Positions 58,738-64,000 of a stretch of 64,000 bases of DNA are shown here, one piece after another; position 1 is the stretch's first letter; every line of letters starts with the position of its first letter. Below the pieces are notes generated by a model, which had not been told where the DNA came from, ran no database searches, and saw only the letters and a list, made by a program, of their open reading frames with translations. The position numbers and the translations under genes are program-made. The stretch spans positions 1,064,001 through 1,128,000 of the forward strand of contig NZ_CP029556.1 in assembly GCF_003293695.1 (NCBI RefSeq). Reading direction: 5' to 3'. The DNA is from Lysobacter oculi. GTDB taxonomy: Bacteria > Pseudomonadota > Gammaproteobacteria > Xanthomonadales > Xanthomonadaceae.

Positions 58738-58782
58738 CGGTTCGACACCAGGATCGATCCGTTGCGGGCGCTGCCGAAGTAG
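58738..58782 (+). pseudogene. Decayed copy of the M23 peptidase 3' end
   Basis: The 15 codons ending in TAG (reading RFDTRIDPLRALPK) match the last 15 codons of the 57848 gene (WFDTKIDPLLVLPK) at 37 of 45 bases; most of the changes are conservative or synonymous. Immediately upstream CATTTCGTGATGGGCGCGG looks like a broken version of the HLHWG coding region, with a frame loss and an in-frame TGA. This is a remnant of a second M23 gene, by tandem duplication or replacement. No promoter or full ORF remains. Confidence 0.7.
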
Positions 58783-58808
58783 AAGTCGGCGCAGGCCGTC
58801 AGCCACCC

Positions 58809-59696
58809 TCAATCCCCGATGCCGCCCAGCCCGAGCCCGCTGTCGAATACCCGCGACGCCCCCGTCAGCGGGTCGATGAATTCAAGCCGCTTCGCCCACA
58901 GCTGCAGCGGGCGGGAAAAATCCGCGGCCGGCGAATCGACCAGCGCCGGATACAGCGGATCGTTGTCGATGGGTGCGCCGATGCTCGCCATGTGCACGCG
59001 CAACTGGTGCTTGCGGCCGGTGACCGGCGACAGCGCGTAACGCCAGCGCCGCGCGCCGCGCACGATCACCTCGATGCGGGTCTCGCTGTTGGGCGTGCCC
59101 GCCACCTCGCGCATGCGGAAGAACGGCTCGCCCGCTTCCAGCCGTGAGCGGCGCGTCAGCGGAAATGCCACATCGGGCAACGGCGCCGCGATCCCCTCAT
59201 AATGCTTGGTGACCCGACGCTCGCGGAACAGCGCGGCGTAGGCATCGCGCGTGTCGGGACAGGTGGAGAACATCACCAGCCCGGCGGTGTCGCGGTCGAG
59301 CCGGTGCAGCGGCACCAGGTCCGGCGCATCCAGCCGCGCGATCAACCGGGCCAGCAGGGTTTCCCGCACATGCCGGCCGGCCGGCGTGACCGGCAGGAAA
59401 TGCGGCTTGTCGACTACCAGCAGATGCGCGTCCCGATGCAGCACGGTCTCGACGAAGGGAATGGCGGGCTCGTCCTCGACCTCGCGGAAATAGCGGATCT
59501 CCATGCCGACCCGGTAAGCCGCATCGACCGGCAGCGGGCGGGCATCCGCATCCTGCACCAGGCCGCGTTCGAAGCGCCCGATCCACACCTCGCGCGGGAT
59601 GGCGGGAAAGCGCGCGCACAGGCCATCCAGCAGCGTGGCCCACGGGCCGGGCGGAAGCTGCAAGCGGCTGGGCAGTGAAAGGGGCTCGGCGGTCAT
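58809..59696 (-). CDS. RluA-family RNA pseudouridine synthase
   Basis: A 295-residue pseudouridine synthase. The catalytic Asp lies in PLHRLDRDTAGL; other family motifs are LLVVDKPHFLPVTPAG, KHYEGIAA and TGRKHQLRVHMASIGAPIDND. The N-terminal region (about 1-75) is short and unlike the S4 domain of RluC/D, so it is closer to the RluA/TruC-like branch. The RNA target is not predictable. It is convergent with the M23 remnant. Its start faces the tandem-repeat region. Confidence 0.9.
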   Translation of the reverse strand: MTAEPLSLPSRLQLPPGPWATLLDGLCARFPAIPREVWIGRFERGLVQDADARPLPVDAAYRVGMEIRYFREVEDEPAIPFVETVLHRDAHLLVVDKPHFLPVTPAGRHVRETLLARLIARLDAPDLVPLHRLDRDTAGLVMFSTCPDTRDAYAALFRERRVTKHYEGIAAPLPDVAFPLTRRSRLEAGEPFFRMREVAGTPNSETRIEVIVRGARRWRYALSPVTGRKHQLRVHMASIGAPIDNDPLYPALVDSPAADFSRPLQLWAKRLEFIDPLTGASRVFDSGLGLGGIGD

Positions 59697-59820
59697 GTGG
59701 CGTGGCGGCTTCGGCGGGCGATGTCAGGTGCGGAGGGCCCGACGCTGGCGGCAGCATGCCGGTTTTTGCCGTGCGCCATGCTGGTTCGCCGCCATCAAAC
59801 TCACGTTCGGGGCGTCGCGC

Positions 59821-60110
59821 GCGACACTTTTTGCATCCCCGATGACCCGGAAAGCATCGTGCGCGAGGCTTTCTGCCTCGTTGTCGATGCGCTTCGCATG
59901 CCGCGCAACCTGATAGAGCCTCGCACGCGACACTTTTTGCATCCCCGATGACCCGGAAAGCATCGTGCGCGAGGCTTTCTGCCTCGTTGTCGATGCGCTT
60001 CGCATGCCGCGCAACCTGATAGAGCCTCGCACGCGACACTTTTTGCATCCCCGATGACCCGGAAAGCATCGCACGCGAGGCTTCCTGCCTAGTCAACGAT
60101 GCTTTTCGCA
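59821..60110. repeat. Tandem array of a 106-bp repeat (two identical copies and a diverged third)
   Basis: Copies occupy 59821-59926, 59927-60032 and 60033-60110. The first two appear identical over all 106 bases; the third matches exactly for 39 bases, then diverges and ends after 78. Each unit holds an imperfect palindrome, GCATCG-4-CGAGGC, TTTCT, GCCTCG-4-CGATGC, so RNA would fold into a long stem. The period is not a multiple of three and no reading frame is conserved. The array sits in a 482-base gene-free region (59697-60178) between rluA-type and arsC genes; flanking bases show no further gene. Confidence 0.9.
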
Positions 60111-60178
60111 CCCCACACGACCCGAAGCGTCCCGTGCAGGACGCACCCGGACATCACCAGCGGCTCCCGCGCCGGAGC

Positions 60179-60697
60179 TCAGCCCGAAACCGCCTCCCCC
60201 ACTTCGCCTTCGCGCCCGATCGCGTGCAGATGCGTCTGCAAGGCCAGCTGGTCCAGCGCCTCGGGCTTCAGGCTCAGCAGCAGGTGGATGCGGTGGCGGA
60301 GGATGCCCATCGCATCGCGGAACGCCTTGCGCCTCGCGGACTCGTCGCCTTCCACGCCCACCGGGTCATCCACGCCCCAGTGCGCGGTCATCGGCTGGCC
60401 CAGCCAGACCGGGCAGGTTTCGCCCGCCGCCTTGCCGCAGACGGTGATGACGATGTCCATTTCCGGCGCACCGGGCGCGCTGAATTCGTCCCAGGACTTG
60501 CTGCGCAGGCCGTCGGTGGCGATGCCGGCTTCCTCCAGCACCTCGATCGCCAGCGGCTGCACCTGGCCGGACGGGTGGCTGCCGGCGCTCCACGCCTGCA
60601 GGCGGCCGCCGGAGACATGGTTGGCCACGGCCTCTGCCATGATGCTGCGGGCCGAGTTGCCGGTGCACAGGAACAGGATGTTGTAGCGGTCTTTCAT
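60179..60697 (-). CDS. arsC: Arsenate reductase, low-molecular-weight phosphatase type
   Basis: A 172-residue arsenate reductase of the LMW-PTP fold. The P-loop cysteine is in FLCTGNSARSIMAEA; the further cysteines are in VITVCGKAAGETCPVW, which relay a disulphide to thioredoxin. It turns arsenate into arsenite for export by ACR3. Last gene of the arsR-ACR3-arsC operon, 25 bases after ACR3. The C-terminal extension of about 40 residues (MGILRHRIHLLLSLKPEALD) is longer than in the shortest homologues. Confidence 0.93.
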   Translation of the reverse strand: MKDRYNILFLCTGNSARSIMAEAVANHVSGGRLQAWSAGSHPSGQVQPLAIEVLEEAGIATDGLRSKSWDEFSAPGAPEMDIVITVCGKAAGETCPVWLGQPMTAHWGVDDPVGVEGDESARRKAFRDAMGILRHRIHLLLSLKPEALDQLALQTHLHAIGREGEVGEAVSG

Positions 60698-60722
60698 CTC
60701 GCGGATTCCGGAAAGAAGGGAT

Positions 60723-61787
60723 TCATGCGGCGGCCCCGCCGTACCAGCGGCGGCTGCGGTTGACGATGTGCACGACCGAAAGCATCACCGGCACTTCCAC
60801 CAGCACGCCCACCACGGTCGCCAGCGCCGCGCCGGAATGCACGCCGAACACCGCGACGGCGGTGGCCACGGCCAGTTCGAAGAAATTGCTGGCGCCGATC
60901 AGCGCGGACGGCCCGGCGATGCAGTGCGCCACGCCCAGGCGCTTGTTGAGCCAGTAGGCCAGCCCGGCATTGAAATAGACCTGGATCAGGATCGGCACCG
61001 CGAGCAGCGCGATGATCAACGGCTGGCGGACGATCTGCTGGCCCTGGAAGCCGAACAGCAACACCAGCGTGAGCAGCAGCGCGATGAGCGACACCGGCCC
61101 GAGCCGTCGCAGCACCGCCTGCAATGCGGCCTCGCCGCCACGCGCCAGGATCAGCTTGCGCAGCAGCGCGGCCACGATCACCGGCACGACGATGTAGAGC
61201 GCCACCGACAGCAGCAGCGTGGCCCACGGCACACTGATCGAAGACAGCCCCAGCAGCAGGCCGACCAGCGGCGCGAACGCAAACACCATGATGAAGTCGT
61301 TCAGCGCGACCTGGCTCAGGGTGAAGCGCGGCTCGCCCTCGCACAGGTGGCTCCAGACGAACACCATCGCCGTGCACGGCGCGGCGGCCAGCAGGATGAG
61401 CCCGGCGATGTAGGCATCGATCTGGTCGGCCGGCAGCCAGTCCGCGAACAGGTGGCGGATGAATACCCAGCCGAGCAGCGCCATCGAGAACGGCTTGACC
61501 AGCCAGTTGACGAACACGGTGACGCCGATACCGCGCCAGTGCCGCCCTACTTCGCGCATCGCGCCGTAGTCGATCTTGAGCAGCATCGGGATGATCATCA
61601 GCCAGACCAGCACGGCGACCGGCAGGTTGACCTTCGCCACCTCCACCGCCGCCAGTTGCCGGAACAGGCCGGGCAACAGATAGCCCAGCCCGGTGCCGAC
61701 CACGATGCACCCCAGCACCCACAGGCTCAGGTGGCGCTCGAAGCCGCCCATCCGGCGGGCCGGCGCGGGCGCTGCCACGGCGCTCAT
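60723..61787 (-). CDS. arsB: Arsenite efflux permease, ACR3 family
   Basis: A 354-residue inner-membrane protein with ten predicted helices. The ACR3 landmark cysteine and neighbours are in LLAAAPCTAMVFVWSHL; further family blocks are NDFIMVFAFAPLVG and SALIGASNFFELAVATAV. It extrudes arsenite without an ATPase. This is the ACR3 type, not the E. coli ArsB type; the symbol is used loosely and acr3 is also common. Start at 61787 (MSAVAAPAPARR), ATGA overlap with arsR. Confidence 0.93.
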   Translation of the reverse strand: MSAVAAPAPARRMGGFERHLSLWVLGCIVVGTGLGYLLPGLFRQLAAVEVAKVNLPVAVLVWLMIIPMLLKIDYGAMREVGRHWRGIGVTVFVNWLVKPFSMALLGWVFIRHLFADWLPADQIDAYIAGLILLAAAPCTAMVFVWSHLCEGEPRFTLSQVALNDFIMVFAFAPLVGLLLGLSSISVPWATLLLSVALYIVVPVIVAALLRKLILARGGEAALQAVLRRLGPVSLIALLLTLVLLFGFQGQQIVRQPLIIALLAVPILIQVYFNAGLAYWLNKRLGVAHCIAGPSALIGASNFFELAVATAVAVFGVHSGAALATVVGVLVEVPVMLSVVHIVNRSRRWYGGAAA

Positions 61788-62128
61788 CGCGTCCCTGCCT
61801 TGCGCGGTGCCGGCGCACAGGCCACCGGCGCGCACAGTTCCGGCTGGCCACCGCAGCAGTGGTCGCCGAGGAAGCCGACCAGCGCCTGCATGCGCTCGAA
61901 ATCGGCGCGGTAGCGGATGTTGCGGCCGAGCGGCTCGGCGCTCACCAGCCCGGCGTGCGACAGCGTCTTGAGGTGGAAGGACAGCGTATTGCCCGGTACC
62001 TGCAGGTATTCGGCGAGCTCGCCGGCGAAGGCACCTTCGGGGCCGAGTTCGACCAGCCGCCGGAACACCGCGAGGCGCGATTCCTGGGCCAGGGCCGCGA
62101 GGGCGTTGACAGCGTCTTTGTTATCCAT
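61784..62128 (-). CDS. arsR: Arsenite-responsive ArsR repressor
   Basis: A 114-residue winged-helix repressor of the ars operon. DNA-binding part: LAEYLQVPGNTLSFHLKTLSHAGLV. Arsenite-sensing cysteines are probably the C-terminal HCCGGQPELC cluster rather than the ELCVCDL motif of the E. coli protein. The ATG at 62128 overlaps the end of the palindromic operator; a TTG at 62149 would read through the operator and is unlikely. Confidence 0.92.
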   Translation of the reverse strand: MDNKDAVNALAALAQESRLAVFRRLVELGPEGAFAGELAEYLQVPGNTLSFHLKTLSHAGLVSAEPLGRNIRYRADFERMQALVGFLGDHCCGGQPELCAPVACAPAPRKAGTR

Positions 62129-62150
62129 TGTTCCAGAATATTGGAACAAT
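62127..62150. promoter_or_regulatory. ars operator (perfect inverted repeat)
   Basis: ATTGTTCCA and TGGAACAAT form a perfect 9-bp inverted repeat around GAATAT. It includes the A and T of the arsR start codon (minus strand), so bound ArsR would block both promoter and translation start. AATATT inside it may serve as the -10 element. Confidence 0.85.
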
Positions 62151-62187
62151 CATGGCAGTTCAATGACATCGGGCGCTGAGGGGGATG

Positions 62188-63093
62188 TCAGTCGTTGCGG
62201 CCGGCCACGCGCGCCACGGCATCGTGGGCGTGCAGGCTTTCCAGATGCACGACCTTGGCCTGCCAGGCGCGGACCCACGGCAAGGCGGACAGCGCGGCGC
62301 CGACGCGGCGGGCGGCGTCTTCGCAGAACATCAGGTTCTCGGCGTTGGCGCGGGCGAAGGCCTGCTCGTCCTCGCGCTTCACCGCGGTCTGCACCGGCGT
62401 ACCGAGCGCCTGCTCCAGCGCATCGGCCAGGGCGACGACCGGCAGGTGTTCGAAGCCTTCGGCCAGTTCCACTTCGACATCGGCCACGCTGCGCTGCGCG
62501 TGCGGGGTGGCGGCCAGCCCGGCCTTGGAGGCCAGCCAGTCACGCACCGCATCGGCATCCACCTCGCCCTCGCCGAAATGGCGGGCGAAGGCCTGCGCGT
62601 TCAACTCGCGCGACAACGCGGCGGAGGCCGGACAGGTGCTGGAATATGCCACCCGGATCGACAGCCAATGGCGGCTGCCGCTGGCGTCACGTTCGCTGCG
62701 CAGCTGCACGGGATAGCGCTTCCAGCCGTGGTGGTCGCTGACCAGCGCCGGGCGTTCCAGCAGGTGGTCGAAGCGCAGCAGCAGCTGCACGCGGTCGCTG
62801 GCGCCCTGCTGGGATTCGATCAGCCCGGCCAGCAGCGCGTCGAGCGAGAGCGCATCGAGCCGGGCCTGCGGCAGGGCCTGCTGCAACTGCAGGTACAGGC
62901 GCGACATGTGGATGCCGCGGCGGTCGGGGTCCAGCAGGTTGACGCCGACATCGGCCTGCGCCGGCACCTGCACGCGCTCGGACAGCCGCAGCGGCAGCGC
63001 GATGCCTTCCATCCCCACCCAGTCCAGCGCGCGCGCCAAGGCGGCGGGCTCGAAAGCGACATCGGGCAACGGACGGTGTGCGGTCATCAGCAT
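62188..63093 (-). CDS. folE2: GTP cyclohydrolase FolE2 (type IB)
   Basis: A 301-residue GTP cyclohydrolase I of the FolE2 class, which works with several metals and often replaces zinc-dependent FolE under zinc limitation. It makes dihydroneopterin triphosphate for folate and queuosine. The conserved catalytic cysteine is in YSSTCPASAALSREL, with ATPHAQRS and FARANAENLMFCEDAARR later. Start at 63093 (MLMTAHRPLPD) or the Met at 63087. No folE is visible in the window. Confidence 0.92.
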   Translation of the reverse strand: MLMTAHRPLPDVAFEPAALARALDWVGMEGIALPLRLSERVQVPAQADVGVNLLDPDRRGIHMSRLYLQLQQALPQARLDALSLDALLAGLIESQQGASDRVQLLLRFDHLLERPALVSDHHGWKRYPVQLRSERDASGSRHWLSIRVAYSSTCPASAALSRELNAQAFARHFGEGEVDADAVRDWLASKAGLAATPHAQRSVADVEVELAEGFEHLPVVALADALEQALGTPVQTAVKREDEQAFARANAENLMFCEDAARRVGAALSALPWVRAWQAKVVHLESLHAHDAVARVAGRND

Positions 63094-63127
63094 GGGCGTT
63101 CAGCGTGGGGGCGCCGGGCCGGCCATT

Positions 63128-63745
63128 TTACCCGGGCAAGCCGGCGCGGGCGGCCCGCCAGCTGCAACGCAGCGTCCGCCACGGGCTGAGCGGGGCCTGT
63201 TGCATGGTGTTGCGGGTGTTCCGCAGCGCGGCCAGCAGGCGACGCGGGCGGCTGCCTTCGGCAGGTGTTTGCGATGTCGCATCGGTCAGCGACAGCGCAT
63301 CGCCGAGCATTGCGGCGATGGCGGCGCGGCCGTCGCGGTCTTCGGCGAAGAGGGTGCGTTCGGCCTGCGCCAGCACTCCGGCGAGTTGGTCCAGCGCCTG
63401 CAGGTCCGGCGCGTCGCGGCGGGCCAGCGCCGGCAGCGCGTCGGCGATGGCGCTCCAGTCCACCGGCTGTTTCTGCAGCACCGCACCGAGCGGATGCCGG
63501 CGCGCACCCTTCGCCCAGCCACGCAGCTCCTCCTGCCACCAGGCGAGCTTGGCCAGGCCTGGCGCGGGCTCGGCGGTGGCGGCAGCATCGGTCCATTCCT
63601 GCAGCAGCGCGAACCAGTGCTCGGCGGCGTCACGCTGGTCGGCGGCCACGAACACCCGGGCGATCACCCATTCCGGCCAGCGCCCGCGGAATTTGTCGAC
63701 GAAGCTGGCGGCCTCGGAGACCGCTTCGATGATGGATTCGCTCAC
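63128..63745 (-). CDS. Squalene/phytoene synthase-like protein
   Basis: A 205-residue helical protein. The segment LAKLAWWQEELRGWAKGARRHPLGAVL resembles the corresponding part of squalene/phytoene synthase-fold proteins, but the Asp-rich motifs (DxxxD) needed for prenyl-diphosphate chemistry are not seen and the protein is short. It may be a non-catalytic member of that fold. GTG start at 63745, overlapping the upstream gph stop (GTGA). Weakly assigned. Confidence 0.6.
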   Translation of the reverse strand: MSESIIEAVSEAASFVDKFRGRWPEWVIARVFVAADQRDAAEHWFALLQEWTDAAATAEPAPGLAKLAWWQEELRGWAKGARRHPLGAVLQKQPVDWSAIADALPALARRDAPDLQALDQLAGVLAQAERTLFAEDRDGRAAIAAMLGDALSLTDATSQTPAEGSRPRRLLAALRNTRNTMQQAPLSPWRTLRCSWRAARAGLPG

Positions 63746-64000
63746 GGCCAGCGGGCCGGGTCGAGCAGGTCGTGCGGCGCGTCGACCATCACCTCGGCAC
63801 CCCAAGCGGCGGGTTCGTCGCCGTCCATGCGGTAGCCCCAGAGCGCGGCGATCGACGGCATGCCGGCGGCACGCGCGGATTCGATGTCGCGGCGGTCATC
63901 GCCCACGTACACGCAGCGCGATGGCGCGACGCCCAGCACTTCCGCCGAATGCAGCAGCGGCAGCGGATGCGGCTTGCGCTCGGGCAGCGAATCGCCGCCG
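63742..64000 (-). CDS. gph: Phosphoglycolate phosphatase-like HAD hydrolase, N-terminus cut by window edge
   Basis: The last 85 residues of a HAD phosphatase; the frame is open at base 64000. Visible motifs are KPHPLPLL (motif III lysine) and VYVGDDRRDIESARAAGM (motif IV), which are typical of Gph. Gph removes phosphate from 2-phosphoglycolate formed in DNA repair. Its stop overlaps the GTG start of the next gene. Substrate assignment rests on the C-terminal half only. Confidence 0.75.
   Translation of the reverse strand, partial: GGDSLPERKPHPLPLLHSAEVLGVAPSRCVYVGDDRRDIESARAAGMPSIAALWGYRMDGDEPAAWGAEVMVDAPHDLLDPARWP

Noticed and set aside
59724..60074. Short repeat-containing ORFs across the tandem array
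   Set aside because: The 106-bp period shifts frame in each copy, so no frame is conserved between copies.
59821..60110. CRISPR array
   Set aside because: The units are contiguous 106-bp repeats with no variable spacers and no cas genes nearby.

Overview
The window is high-GC, densely packed bacterial chromosome with no phage or insertion sequence that I can recognise. Several genes point to Lysobacteraceae/Xanthomonadaceae (a Lysobacter-, Luteimonas- or Xanthomonas-like gammaproteobacterium). These are an arginine operon built on acetylated intermediates (N-acetylornithine carbamoyltransferase, a fused N-acetylglutamate kinase/synthase and a matching deacetylase), a TrpR-type regulator heading the histidine operon, a DksA that has lost its zinc cysteines and carries a long Lys/Ala/Pro tail, and two S8-protease autotransporters. 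The genus assignment is inference.

Layout. 1-2.4 kb: cut-off autotransporter protease on the minus strand. 2.6-4.9 kb: thiolase, then two tandem alanine-rich lipoproteins closed by a strong terminator. 5-13.8 kb: leucine/isovalerate catabolism (liuB, then liuC-liuD-liuE), interrupted by a bactofilin, a zinc-ribbon protein and a divergent feoA-feoB-small Cys-rich gene set with a Fur-box-like site. 13.8-19.5 kb: a chain of overlapping genes (PAS-GGDEF-EAL protein, acetyltransferases, a short-chain dehydrogenase, a small membrane protein, the EF-P paralogue EfpL, a lipoprotein). 19.5-22.2 kb: D-2-hydroxyglutarate-type dehydrogenase divergent from serA. 22.2-26.4 kb: Nudix hydrolase, amino-acid permease, methionine salvage mtnB-mtnD-mtnC.

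26.5-38.9 kb, minus strand: an exported phosphoesterase downstream of a complete histidine operon (regulator-hisG-D-C-B-H-A-F-IE), preceded by hisS coupled to an aromatic amino-acid ammonia-lyase-like gene. 38.97 kb: tRNA-Pro(CGG) with promoter and terminator. 39.1-46.2 kb: arginine operon argF'-argG-argE'-argB/A-argC-argH with a possible leader peptide and attenuator. 46.2-53.9 kb: small exported protein, cysS, sufE, MFS transporter, multi-domain Fe-S protein, dksA, yidD, dihydroorotase, lipoprotein. 54.1-57.6 kb: complete 1133-residue autotransporter protease. 57.8-59.7 kb: M23 peptidase, a decayed copy of its 3' end, and an RluA-family pseudouridine synthase. 59.8-60.1 kb: array of 106-bp tandem repeats. 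60.2-62.1 kb: arsenic resistance operon arsR-ACR3-arsC with a perfect palindromic operator. 62.2-64 kb: folE2, a squalene/phytoene-synthase-like gene and a cut-off gph.

Most operons use 4-base ATGA/GTGA or 1-base TGATG overlaps, so translational coupling is widespread. The most promising items for follow-up are the arginine leader/attenuator candidate, the identical tandem repeats beside the ars operon, the lyase-hisS coupling, the operator and possibly leaderless start of the histidine regulator, the tandem Ala-rich lipoproteins, and the tailed zinc-less DksA. No wholly new multi-gene system is evident.
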